Source: Dendronalium phyllosphericum CENA369
Lineage (GTDB): Bacteria; Cyanobacteriota; Cyanobacteriia; Cyanobacteriales; Nostocaceae
Direction: 5' to 3'
Assembly (NCBI RefSeq): GCF_016056275.1
Contig: NZ_JAECZA010000060.1
Coordinates: forward strand, 1-37,936
DNA: 37,936 nucleotides
The translations under genes and the position numbers were made by a program. Below, in pieces: positions 10,041-18,227 of the stretch (position 1 is the first letter of the stretch; the number at the start of each line of letters is the position of its first letter). Under the pieces are notes generated by a model. It was not told the origin of the DNA, ran no database searches, and saw nothing but the letters and a program-made list of their open reading frames with translations.

Positions 10041-11066
10041 CTAACCATTGTCTTGCTGTAGCATTTCATATTGAGACTGGAGTCGATGCAGCACTTGATT
10101 GTCTACAGCTTCCTTTGCCATACGAATAGCATTAAAAATCGAAGGTGCTTGCGAGCTACCGTGACCGATAAAACAAATACCAGCTACGCCTAAAAGCAAA
10201 GCCCCGCCATGTTCGGCGTGATCCATTCTTTGCTTGATGCGTTTCAGGTTGGGTTTTAAAAGTGCCGCACCGATTTGACCGTGCAATCCTTGTGGTAATT
10301 CTTCGCGCAAGATTTGCAGAATTACTTCTCCGACGGCTTCGGCAAATTTTAATAACACATTGCCGACAAAACCATCGCACACGATCACATCAAAGTTACC
10401 GGAAAGCACATCGCGTCCTTCGGCATTCCCAGTAAAAGTAATTTGAGAGTTTTCCCGCAGCAGTTGGTGAGCGCGCAAAGCTACCTCATTACCTTTGGTA
10501 TCTTCTTCACCGATATTCAACAAACCTACTTTGGGTTCGTTTGTACCCAAAACATATTGACTGTAAATCGACCCCATGACAGCAAACTGTTCTAAAAATT
10601 TAGGGCGACAGTCTACATTTGCGCCGACATCGAGTATCAGTACTGGTTTGCCAGCTATAATTGTGGGAAAAACTGTTCCAATAGCTGGGCGGTCAATTCC
10701 TGGCAATCGTCCTAAGCGGAGCAAAGCTGCTGCCATAGCTGCTCCAGAGTGTCCGGCAGAAAATACAGCATCTGCCTGCTGATTCTTGACCAAATCCATT
10801 GCCACATTGATGGAAGCCTTTCGTTTGCGCCTCACAGCGTTTAAAGGCTCCTCATCCATTGCGATCGCTTCCTCGGCAGGAACGATCTCTACCTGGGCCA
10901 AATTGGTTTTTGGCGGCAAGGCAGCTGCAATTTGTTGGGGATCGCCCACCAACAAGACTTTCACACCCAGTTCTTCCATTGCTCGCAATGCGCCAGCAAC
11001 GATTTCACCGGGTGCGCGATCCCCTCCCATTGCGTCAATTGCTATCCGTATGCAAGTCGATCCCAT
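10041..11066 (-). CDS. plsX: Phosphate acyltransferase PlsX
   Basis: PlsX converts acyl-ACP to acyl-phosphate, the donor used by PlsY for the first glycerol-3-phosphate acylation. The 341-residue length is standard. Recognised blocks are IAIDAMGGDRAPGEIV at the N-terminus, AVFSAGHSGAAMAAALL, GTVFPT, VLILDVGANVDCRPKFL, LLNIGEEDTKGN, GNAEGRDVL and VIVCDGFVGNVLLKFAE, then GICFIGHGSSQAPSI near the end. The start is at ATG 11066 in an MGSTCIRIAID context. It lies at the promoter-proximal end of the lipid block. Upstream there is a 309-base gap filled mainly by the psbB-distal inverted repeat. Confidence 0.95.
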   Translation of the reverse strand: MGSTCIRIAIDAMGGDRAPGEIVAGALRAMEELGVKVLLVGDPQQIAAALPPKTNLAQVEIVPAEEAIAMDEEPLNAVRRKRKASINVAMDLVKNQQADAVFSAGHSGAAMAAALLRLGRLPGIDRPAIGTVFPTIIAGKPVLILDVGANVDCRPKFLEQFAVMGSIYSQYVLGTNEPKVGLLNIGEEDTKGNEVALRAHQLLRENSQITFTGNAEGRDVLSGNFDVIVCDGFVGNVLLKFAEAVGEVILQILREELPQGLHGQIGAALLKPNLKRIKQRMDHAEHGGALLLGVAGICFIGHGSSQAPSIFNAIRMAKEAVDNQVLHRLQSQYEMLQQDNG

Positions 11067-11203
11067 TGCTTAGAGCTTCTAGAAACCTTACAAATTTTAC
11101 CAGATGGCTTTGCTGAAAAATCGTAACTTTCTGAGTGCCAAATCTCTTTTGTTACTATTGCAACAGATTTTAGCGGCAAGCTCAAGATAGCACGAATTGT
11201 TAA

Positions 11204-11371
11204 GGACTGGGGATTGGGGATTGGGGATTGGGGATTAGGGATTAGGTATTGGGGATTGGGAAAAGCAGAAAGGTTAAAGGGAAAAGGGGAAAAACTTTGT
11301 TTGATTCCTTTTCTCCTTCCCCTTTACCCTTTTCCCAGTCCCCAGTCCCCAGTCCCCAGTCCCCAGTCCCT
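11204..11371. repeat. Inverted heptamer arrays with hairpin potential downstream of psbB
   Basis: The left arm (11204-11260) has about eight GGGGATT-type heptamers; the right arm (11334-11371) has five CCCCAGT heptamers. Their complements match with occasional mismatches, and the middle (about 11269-11330) also holds purine- and pyrimidine-rich inverted pieces. In the psbB transcript (- strand) the G-rich arm begins 5 bases after the TAA stop, giving a very long hairpin. It may act in 3'-end stability or termination; that is inference. Confidence 0.8.
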
Positions 11372-11375
11372 AGTA

Positions 11376-12905
11376 TTAGAGTGCTTCCTTGCGGCGGGTT
11401 GATTTATCACCCACTTTTTGGAACAGACCCCACTCAACTTGCTCTTCTAGATCCGCATCAACACCAGCAAATACGTCTCGGTAGATTGTACGAGCGCCAT
11501 GCCAGAGATGACCAAAGAAGAATAACAGAGCAAATACGGCGTGTCCAAAGGTAAACCAACCTCTGGGGCTGGTGCGGAATACACCGTCAGAGTTCAAGGT
11601 TTCCCGGTCAAATTCAAAGATTTCGCCGCCTTGAGCTTTACGGGCATACTTCTTCACATCAGCTGGCTCTGTAAAGGTCTTGCCATTTAGGTCGCCACCA
11701 TAGAAACTAACGGTGACACCAGATTGCTCAAAGCTATATCTAGATTCTGCCCGACGGAATGGAATGTCAGCACGGATAATTCCATCTTCATCGGTCAAGA
11801 TCACTGGGAAGGTTTCAAAGAAGTTGGGCAGACGACGCACGGTCAATTCCCGTCCTTCAGAATCTTTGAATACTGCGTGACCTTGCCAAGACTTGGCTAT
11901 GCCATCACCTTTAACCATTGGTCCTGTACGGAATAGACCGCCTTTGGCGGGGCTATTGCCGACATAATCGTAGAAGGCAAGTTTTTCGGGAATTTGCGAC
12001 CAAGCCTCTGAAAGCGATGCACCATCAGCTACGTCAGCTTGGACGCGGCGGTTAATTTCCTGACGGAAGTAGTTTTGATCCCATTGATAACGAGTGGGAC
12101 CAAACAGTTCAATCGGGGTCGCTGCGTTACCGTACCACATAGTACCAGCAACAACGAAAGCAGCAAAAAATACCGCCGCAATACTGCTAGACAGTACAGT
12201 TTCAATGTTCCCCATCCGCAGAGCTTTGTAGAGCCGTTCGGGGGGTCTGACTGTCAAGTGGAATAAACCAGCAATAATGCCTACAACACCAGCGGCAATG
12301 TGGTGAGCGACAATACCGCCTGGGTTATATGGGTTAAATCCATCTGGTCCCCATTCTGGCGCTACCGGCTGGACGCTGCCAGTGACTCCAAAAGCGTCAG
12401 AAACCCACGTTCCCGGGCCAAATAGTCCGGTTAAGTGGAAAGCACCGAAGCCAAAACAAAGTAAACCAGATAAAAACAGATGAATGCCAAACATTTTTGG
12501 CAAGTCTAGAGCAGGTTCGCCAGTACGAGGATCTCTAAAGAGTTCCAAATCCCAGTAAACCCAGTGCCAGACAGCTGCTAAAAATAACAAACCAGAAAGA
12601 ACAATATGAGCGGCAGCAACGCCTTCAAATGACCAAAAACCTGGGTCAGTTGAAGGGCCGCCAGTAACGTTCCAACCACCCCAAGATTGGGTGACACCTA
12701 AACGTGCCATGAAGGGTAGCACGAACATTCCTTGACGCCACATCGGGTTAAGAACAGGATCGCTGGGGTCAAAAATAGCTAGCTCATACAGTGCCATTGA
12801 ACCAGCCCAGCCTGCCACTAAGGCTGTGTGCATCAAGTGTACAGAAATCAGTCGCCCTGGATCGTTCAGAACGACTGTATGTACTCGGTACCAGGGTAGT
12901 CCCAT
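11376..12905 (-). CDS. psbB: Photosystem II CP47 chlorophyll apoprotein
   Basis: CP47 is the inner antenna of photosystem II, a six-helix thylakoid protein binding chlorophyll a through conserved histidines. The 509-residue protein begins [18 protein letters not shown] and shows the expected pairs ([57 protein letters not shown]), the long lumenal loop between helices V and VI, and the final helix [32 protein letters not shown] strong GGAGGAG Shine-Dalgarno lies about 8-10 bases before the ATG. It stands alone: the psbT gene that often follows psbB is not seen downstream, where the inverted heptamer element begins at once. Confidence 0.98.
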   Translation of the reverse strand: MGLPWYRVHTVVLNDPGRLISVHLMHTALVAGWAGSMALYELAIFDPSDPVLNPMWRQGMFVLPFMARLGVTQSWGGWNVTGGPSTDPGFWSFEGVAAAHIVLSGLLFLAAVWHWVYWDLELFRDPRTGEPALDLPKMFGIHLFLSGLLCFGFGAFHLTGLFGPGTWVSDAFGVTGSVQPVAPEWGPDGFNPYNPGGIVAHHIAAGVVGIIAGLFHLTVRPPERLYKALRMGNIETVLSSSIAAVFFAAFVVAGTMWYGNAATPIELFGPTRYQWDQNYFRQEINRRVQADVADGASLSEAWSQIPEKLAFYDYVGNSPAKGGLFRTGPMVKGDGIAKSWQGHAVFKDSEGRELTVRRLPNFFETFPVILTDEDGIIRADIPFRRAESRYSFEQSGVTVSFYGGDLNGKTFTEPADVKKYARKAQGGEIFEFDRETLNSDGVFRTSPRGWFTFGHAVFALLFFFGHLWHGARTIYRDVFAGVDADLEEQVEWGLFQKVGDKSTRRKEAL

Positions 12906-12930
12906 CGACTACGCTCCTCCTCGATGAATT
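12906..12930 (-). promoter_or_regulatory. psbB ribosome binding site
   Basis: On the - strand the bases before the psbB ATG read gaggaggagcgtagtcg, giving a GGAGG core with good spacing. This is the strongest Shine-Dalgarno in the window, consistent with high expression of CP47, and it fixes the start codon. Confidence 0.75.
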
Positions 12931-14611
12931 TATGTTTACAAAGCAATTTTCTTACTGAGATTCTAAGAGACGGAACCCCTTCGGGTAAATCAGCCATTTG
13001 CATTCAGCAACCCAAATACAGTGCTATTTCACCGCCATTTAGAGAACTCTTGTGAGTTTTTTTTGTTATTGCCAGGGTTCTGAGCTTCACCACAGCTTAG
13101 TCTTATGAGACAGACAGTGTGGCTAGTTTGGTAATGCTGACACACTCTGCTAGCTTTATCTTTTGGAGTCGCGATCGCCTGTATAACTGCTGAGATGTTT
13201 TCTGAGAAAAACGCCTCCCTTGTTTCTGAGGAAACTGGACAAAAGCTTTTAAGCCTTTTGAAGCAATTTGACGCGCTAATCTTTCGGAAGTCGCCATTTG
13301 AGGTGTCTATACACTTACCAAGCAAAAATGAGAATGTTTTAAAAAGTGTAACTATTGATGGAACTGTTTGCAAGCGTGTAAATCGATGCGATCGCGTAGC
13401 AGACCTCAGTTATCTTGCCATGAATCGCCGTCACAATCTTGTTTGCGTATATTTAAGGTTTTGTCAACAAGAGGGGACTGAACGAAAAAGAGCTTTGCTC
13501 TGGGGAAGCACTTTCCCTCTTCCCAATCTGTAATACCTAATTGCCAAACTTTAGATATTTATTTACACATATACATACTTTTAAACGTATATACTTATTA
13601 ACCTATCTATGCCTAATAAATTTTTGATAATAAAGCCCGTAAAAATTCTTAGTGTTCGATTTTTAAAGTTGCCCATACTAAGTTTTTATCCTCACGAGCT
13701 AATGGTACAGTCAGTCCACTGAAGAATAATTTTTTACAACTCAGATGGCAAACTCTGTCAACAAGTTACTTGGGTACACTACCTCTAAAAAACACGAGCC
13801 TATTCAATACTTGCCAGAAAATCAACAAAATAATCAACATATCAAGCTAATAGCTTGTCGAAAGCATACTGTTATTTTCGATGATAAATATGAGAAAGAC
13901 AAGTTACATTTGTAACTAAAAAGTATTAAAAAAATATTACACGAGTAATCAAGTCCAGAACAACTTGTTACAAATAGCACGTATATGGCTGAAATAATTA
14001 TGTAAAACTATTGATTATAGGCGAACTTGTGTTTATGTGCCTTAAAAATACTGAAAGACAACATTGCTAGCAACGCTCAACATTAACATTAGTCAAGAAA
14101 GTTTTCAGTTGCGAAAGCTTTGTATGAGCCAAAGTAAAAGATTTACCTCGATCGCGTATGAGTACTAGCAGTTAGAACCACACACTAAATCGATAAAACT
14201 TTTGAGCAAGTCAATGGTGTAACATTTTTTCAGTTTCTGGCTACGTAACTGTCTTGTAAAACATAATGCGAGTTTATACCATATTAAAAATTCATAAAAT
14301 CTTCTTTTAGTAGTAGGTTTTAGTGTAATTACTGAGGAAACTCCAAAAATTGAATGTCCACTTTTATTTTATGATCTAAATAGAAACACTTATATAGAAA
14401 AAACAGATAGTAATTCTTGAATGAAATACATCCAAGAATACTGATAAAGTCAGAATTCAGCAATATTATCCCTCCTGTATCTTGGCTTCTGGAAGGTAAT
14501 TGCTACAACTTTGAACAAAACAACCCACTGCTTTGTGATACCAAAGCAAGAGCGTATTGCCCATAATCGAAAGTCTCAGTATTTCTGAATAATACAAAAC
14601 AAGGTTAAAAG
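12931..14611. other. Long region without convincing genes
   Basis: About 1.7 kb upstream of psbB and upstream of the secreted-protein gene. It is AT-rich with one HIP1 site near 13171 and another near 13389. Reading frames of up to 112-114 codons exist on both strands (13195-13533 +; 13029-13373 -), but they overlap, lack a ribosome binding site and have no recognisable motifs. No tRNA or CRISPR was seen. The psbB promoter and leader must be in the first few hundred bases. Confidence 0.5.
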
Positions 14612-15403
14612 ATGGATATAGTTGTGTTCTCTAAAAAATTTGCTTTCCAAGTATTTATGTTGGCTGCTATGTCTGGTGTTGCTAGCGCCCAAGAGACTAT
14701 AACTGTGCCTAAACCAGCAACACCACAGCAGCCTCTGATTGTGCCTAAACCAGCAACAACACAGCAGCCTCTGATTGTGCCTAAACCAACAACAATACCA
14801 CAGCAAACCCCCACCGTGCCTCAATTACGAACAACTCAGAGGATTTGCTCTTTAGATGCCGTCGAGGATTTATTACCTCCTCCACAACAAGGTAAGCAAA
14901 ATGATTCTGCGCTTTCTTACTTGGGTCAACAAGGTTTTATCCGCAATCAACAAGGTGCTTGGGTATGTTATGCCAACGATCCCAACAAAGAGGGGCGTTA
15001 CTATACTGTTTTTAAAGTTCAAGAACTTGATGGCAAGCTCATAGGCAGTTCTTTCTTTAATGGTGGTACTCTCATTGATGGACAAGACAATCGCAGCGTA
15101 AATTTCTTTATGACGCTCGTCGAACGTCATATGAATGTCACTCCAGATAACCAGGAAAGTATACGTCGATATTTGGAAGCTTTTGTTTCCTTAGTCAAGC
15201 AAGGAAAAATACAACCCTCGCGTCGGGGATTTCTCTTTGACCAACCCAACCGTGCATTAGTTCTATACCATACGCTCCCGGCTGGAGAACTCAAGGGTAC
15301 GGCAATTACAATTAATATCCAGTTGCCTAAGAATTTAAATTCTGACTCTACAAAGATGGGATTGCCATCCTCTCTAAGAAATTCTTTAAAACCCAACCAA
15401 TAA
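14612..15403 (+). CDS. Secreted protein of unknown function with Pro-rich repeats
   Basis: The 263-residue protein has a clear Sec signal peptide: basic start (KK), hydrophobic FAFQVFMLAAMSGV, and cleavage expected after ASA near residue 26. The next ~45 residues are repeats of VPKPATPQQPLI (12 residues), two perfect or nearly perfect copies and a degenerate third, encoded by 36-bp DNA repeats. The rest (about 75-263) is globular, with ICSLDAVEDLLPPPQ and QQGFIRNQQGAWVCYAND; two cysteines (about 77 and 117) could form a disulfide. I do not recognise the domain. A second secreted-protein gene follows on the same strand 62 bases on, suggesting a shared transcript. Confidence 0.78.
   Translation: MDIVVFSKKFAFQVFMLAAMSGVASAQETITVPKPATPQQPLIVPKPATTQQPLIVPKPTTIPQQTPTVPQLRTTQRICSLDAVEDLLPPPQQGKQNDSALSYLGQQGFIRNQQGAWVCYANDPNKEGRYYTVFKVQELDGKLIGSSFFNGGTLIDGQDNRSVNFFMTLVERHMNVTPDNQESIRRYLEAFVSLVKQGKIQPSRRGFLFDQPNRALVLYHTLPAGELKGTAITINIQLPKNLNSDSTKMGLPSSLRNSLKPNQ
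14705..14815 (+). repeat. 36-bp in-frame tandem repeat
   Basis: Two adjacent 36-bp units (14705-14740 and 14741-14776) differ at only one or two bases, and a third (from 14777) is diverged. The unit encodes VPKPAT(P/T)QQPLI. The period is a multiple of three, so copy number could vary without frameshift. Confidence 0.85.
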
Positions 15404-15465
15404 TTATGCCCGATTGTTAATTGCAAGTAGAAGCTGCTTGTGTCATTTGTGTGAGGTGTATCTTG

Positions 15466-16788
15466 TTGAAGTTAAATTTTAAAAGCATTGCTATTTTATT
15501 CTCATCTTTTGCAGTGGTACTTTCTGTATGCCAGTCAGCTTCTGCAAAACCAGTTGGGCTAGATATTGGTGGGCGAAATCGTATTCCACCAGGTCAAGAG
15601 CAAGAATTTCTGAGATATCAACTAGACCATAATAACGATCTGCGCCAGATACGAGTTATCCCTGAATGTAATGTGGGATTTGGTCTAAGCTGCAACAAAA
15701 CTGGAACAATACTCGAACAAATAGTAAGGTCTAATGGCGGACCTAGTTACGATCAAATGTTAATGCGCGCCGCTGGCGGGCCGCAAAACTACCAAAATTT
15801 TACTGCGTTTTATGGTAATAGTTCTAAAGTTTATGACACGCCATACATATCATTCTGGCGAGAACAACAATCTGCTGGCTCAATTCTAGACAGTTCTCAA
15901 TACGTTATTGGGCAGTCTGTGAGTCGCACTCCCGTAGCAGGTTTAGGAACTGTAACTAAGAAATTTGCTTGGTCGCCGTTAACAACAGGCGATAAACTCG
16001 ATACCCGTAGTGGATTACTGGATTTAAAATATTCCTACGGGCGCGTCCTTTTGAATGAAGTAGCAAAAATTCCTAACACCGAACAGCAAATTCGCTCTTT
16101 AGATTTGCCGCCAGATATGACGCAATATTATTTAACTAACCTCTCTAGGGGGTTAAATGCGTTAAAAACTGGAAACGAGCAGGCACTTCAAGATAGCATT
16201 TTAAAAATCTTCTCTTTTCCATACTCTCCAGTCGCCGTAAGTGGTAGCGAGTACGGACGCGTACCAATTGCAGCTGCGGATCAGTTGGCACTCCAAGGAA
16301 TACCTCTTTCAGGAGAAACTTTAAGCGTACAGCCAGTATTCTTAGCTCCAGTAGATATAGTCGCTGCCCCAGATGCTCCTGTGGCTTTAGAAGAACTCGT
16401 ACCAGCAGCAGAAGGTGGCGGGTTTAATTTTCCAATTTTGCCAGTACTTGGAGGTCTGGGTCTTGTCGCATTACTCTTGGCTCTTGGAGGAGGAGATGAT
16501 TCTTCCAGCCAAGCAAGTTCCCCAGGAAATACACCTGTGACTGATGTCCCGCCTCCTGTGACCAACGTCCCGCCTCCTACTCCCAACCCGCCACAGTGCA
16601 TTCCTCCTGGTGGTAATGCTACTCCCGGTAACGGTCAAGTTATTGGAGTTCCTTGTGATACCAACGTTCCCCCACCACCAGAAGTAAAGAAGGTGATAGA
16701 ACCGTCAACGCTCAAAGCGATATTGCTGCTAACTCTTGTAATGTTTATACTCAGTCGCAAATATCGGTCAGTGCAAATAAAAGGTTAA
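15466..16788 (+). CDS. Secreted protein with PEP-CTERM-like C-terminus
   Basis: The best start is the TTG at 15466, preceded by GAGG about ten bases upstream. It gives MKLNFKSIAILFSSFAVVLSVCQSASA, a textbook signal peptide cut after ASA; the frame is open back to a TTG at 15421. The mature part (about 410 residues) contains no family I recognise. A hydrophobic segment (about 320-342, FPILPVLGGLGLVALLLALGG) is followed by an acidic/Ser stretch and a Pro/Val repeat (PPPVTNVPPP). The tail reads IEPST, then a hydrophobic helix, then SRKYRS, the layout of a PEP-CTERM sorting signal read by exosortase-type enzymes, with I-E in place of P-E. No exosortase gene is present here. It probably sits in an operon with the preceding secreted protein. 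Confidence 0.75.
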   Translation: MKLNFKSIAILFSSFAVVLSVCQSASAKPVGLDIGGRNRIPPGQEQEFLRYQLDHNNDLRQIRVIPECNVGFGLSCNKTGTILEQIVRSNGGPSYDQMLMRAAGGPQNYQNFTAFYGNSSKVYDTPYISFWREQQSAGSILDSSQYVIGQSVSRTPVAGLGTVTKKFAWSPLTTGDKLDTRSGLLDLKYSYGRVLLNEVAKIPNTEQQIRSLDLPPDMTQYYLTNLSRGLNALKTGNEQALQDSILKIFSFPYSPVAVSGSEYGRVPIAAADQLALQGIPLSGETLSVQPVFLAPVDIVAAPDAPVALEELVPAAEGGGFNFPILPVLGGLGLVALLLALGGGDDSSSQASSPGNTPVTDVPPPVTNVPPPTPNPPQCIPPGGNATPGNGQVIGVPCDTNVPPPPEVKKVIEPSTLKAILLLTLVMFILSRKYRSVQIKG

Positions 16789-16830
16789 AGTGTGAATTGA
16801 TATTGGGCTGCGATCGCTTTAACAAAAAAT

Positions 16831-16851
16831 CCCTCAGTAGCTAGCTGAGGG
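16831..16851. terminator. Hairpin with T-run on the - strand
   Basis: CCCTCAG-TAGCTAG-CTGAGGG forms a perfect 7-bp stem 43 bases after the stop of the secreted-protein gene. On the - strand it is followed by a run of six T (from aaaaaat), as in an intrinsic terminator. On the + strand the run is lacking, but flanking A and T bases extend the stem. It could serve to end the + strand operon weakly or block antisense transcription. Confidence 0.6.
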
Positions 16852-16941
16852 ACTTATAGTTTCCAATACTTTTTACATGAAATGTATCCCACAACAAAAG
16901 CATACCCGTCCTTTCCAAAAAAGGTGTGCCAAAGTGCCTAT

Positions 16942-16980
16942 TTGTCAGAAGGCAGGAGGCAGAAGGCAGAAGGCAGAAGT
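16942..16980. repeat. AGAAGGC heptamer array
   Basis: The stretch contains four or five copies of an AGAAGGC/GGAGGC heptamer, another STRR-type repeat of cyanobacteria, lying between the secreted-protein operon and the carboxymuconolactone-decarboxylase-family gene. Confidence 0.7.
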
Positions 16981-17024
16981 ATGGATTTTTAATTTTTAAT
17001 TGATTTGTCCCTTTGAATAGAAGC

Positions 17025-17417
17025 ATGACTAAGCTAATCGAATACGAAGAGGCCAGCGACGAAGTGCGCTCGATATATGACGACATTCGGGCTACGCGCC
17101 AGAATGACTACATTAACAACTTCTGGAAAGCCATAGCCAACCATCCCCCTACCCTGCAACGAACGTGGCAGGCGGTTAAGGAAGTAATGACCAGTCCCGG
17201 CGAACTTGACCCATTAATGCGCGAACTAATTTATATCGCTGTGAGCGTAACAAATAACTGCGAGTACTGCATCGCCTCGCACACAGCAGCAGCGCGTGCC
17301 AAAGGTATGAGTGATACCACGTTCGGGGAACTAATGGGAATAATCGCCACGGCAAACACAACCAATCGTCTCGCTAACGGCTATCAGATTCCTGTAGACG
17401 AGCGATTTAAAACGTAG
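17025..17417 (+). CDS. Carboxymuconolactone decarboxylase (AhpD-like) family protein
   Basis: The 130-residue protein from the ATG at 17025 (a TTG at 17013 would add four residues) has the AhpD/CMD helical fold signature around residues 66-90: RELIYIAVSVTNNCEYCIASH. The redox-active type motif is C79-E-Y-C82-xxx-H86, the Cys pair and His needed for peroxidase or thiol-disulfide activity in AhpD. The substrate is unknown; a true decarboxylase role is unlikely from the CxxC motif. It lies 26 bases upstream of hetI on the same strand, so the two are likely co-transcribed. No signal peptide. Confidence 0.88.
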   Translation: MTKLIEYEEASDEVRSIYDDIRATRQNDYINNFWKAIANHPPTLQRTWQAVKEVMTSPGELDPLMRELIYIAVSVTNNCEYCIASHTAAARAKGMSDTTFGELMGIIATANTTNRLANGYQIPVDERFKT

Positions 17418-17442
17418 GCTTAATTACGAATTACGAATTAGA

Positions 17443-18162
17443 ATGACTGGTCTTAATCATACGTGGCTGCCAGCACCAGCAGATTTAACTTTATTGCCGG
17501 ATGAGGTTCATGTCTGGCGAATTGACCTTGACCGACCAGAAAAGCAGTTACAAGATTTAGCAGCAACTCTTGCCAACGATGAATTTGCTCGTGCTAAACG
17601 ATTTTATTTTGAGGAGCATCGGCAACGTTTTATCGCTGGTCGCGGTATCCTCCGCTGTATATTGGCTGGGTACTTGGGTATTGAGCCGCAAAAAGTAGAG
17701 TTTGATTATGAACCGCGTGGCAAACCAGTATTAGCAGAGACTTTGGCAACCAGTGGGTTATTGTTCAACTTGTCTCATTCCCAAGGGTTAGCATTGTGTG
17801 CTGTGAATTATACTCGCCAAATTGGTATAGACCTAGAATATATCCGCTCGATGTCTGATGTAGAAGCTCTTGCCGAAAGGTTCTTTTTACCTAGAGAATA
17901 TGCTGTAGTGCGATCGCTCCCTATTGACAAAAAGCAAGAAGTATTCTTTCGCTACTGGACTTGTAAGGAAGCTTATTTAAAAGCAACTGGAGAAGGAATT
18001 GCTCAGTTAGAACAAGTTGAAATAGCACTAACTCCCACAGAACCGGCGAGGTTGGAGAGATATAAAAACTGGAGTCTTTTAGAGTTAGTCCCTGCTGACA
18101 ATTATCTTGCTGCTGTTGCTGTAGCAGGTTTTGGCTGGCATCTAAAGTGCTGGCAGTATTGA
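17443..18162 (+). CDS. hetI: 4'-phosphopantetheinyl transferase HetI (Sfp type)
   Basis: HetI transfers the 4'-phosphopantetheine arm of CoA to a Ser of acyl carrier proteins. The 239-residue length matches the Sfp/HetI group. Motifs are RGKP (92-95), FNLSHS (108-113), the Mg-binding GIDLE with D130 and E132, and WTCKEAYLK (172-180) with E176 and K180. It is convergent with hetN, its stop 65 bases from hetN's stop, reproducing the hetN/hetI arrangement known from Anabaena. The three ACP Ser residues of this locus (two in the megasynthase and one stand-alone) are its likely substrates. The ATG at 17443 is used. Confidence 0.93.
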   Translation: MTGLNHTWLPAPADLTLLPDEVHVWRIDLDRPEKQLQDLAATLANDEFARAKRFYFEEHRQRFIAGRGILRCILAGYLGIEPQKVEFDYEPRGKPVLAETLATSGLLFNLSHSQGLALCAVNYTRQIGIDLEYIRSMSDVEALAERFFLPREYAVVRSLPIDKKQEVFFRYWTCKEAYLKATGEGIAQLEQVEIALTPTEPARLERYKNWSLLELVPADNYLAAVAVAGFGWHLKCWQY

Positions 18163-18184
18163 TTGAGACAGGGAACAGTGAAGT

Positions 18185-18226
18185 AACTGATAACTGACAA
18201 CTGACAACTGACAACTAACAACTGAC
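18185..18226. repeat. ACTGACA heptamer array between hetI and hetN
   Basis: Five to six direct copies of ACTGACA/ACTAACA follow the hetI stop and fill the convergent gap up to the hetN stop. It is the same heptamer as in the right arm of the fabH/fabD spacer. Confidence 0.75.
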
Positions 18227-18227
18227 A

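Noticed and set aside
11249-11554. Frames across the heptamer array and psbB end
   Set aside because: They are translations of repeats and of the reverse strand of psbB.
13045-13064. AACTC-TTGT-GAGTT plus T8, terminator-like on + strand
   Set aside because: Only a 5-bp stem and no gene upstream on that strand.
13029-13373. 114-codon - strand frame near psbB
   Set aside because: It starts at a rare codon, has composition like intergenic DNA and overlaps the frame above.
13195-13533. 112-codon + strand frame upstream of psbB
   Set aside because: It has no ribosome binding site or recognisable motif, overlaps frames on the other strand and ends in repeat-like sequence; treated as chance.
14705-14815. 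Repeats that might be taken for a CRISPR
   Set aside because: The 36-bp units are adjacent with no spacers and lie in frame inside a coding region.
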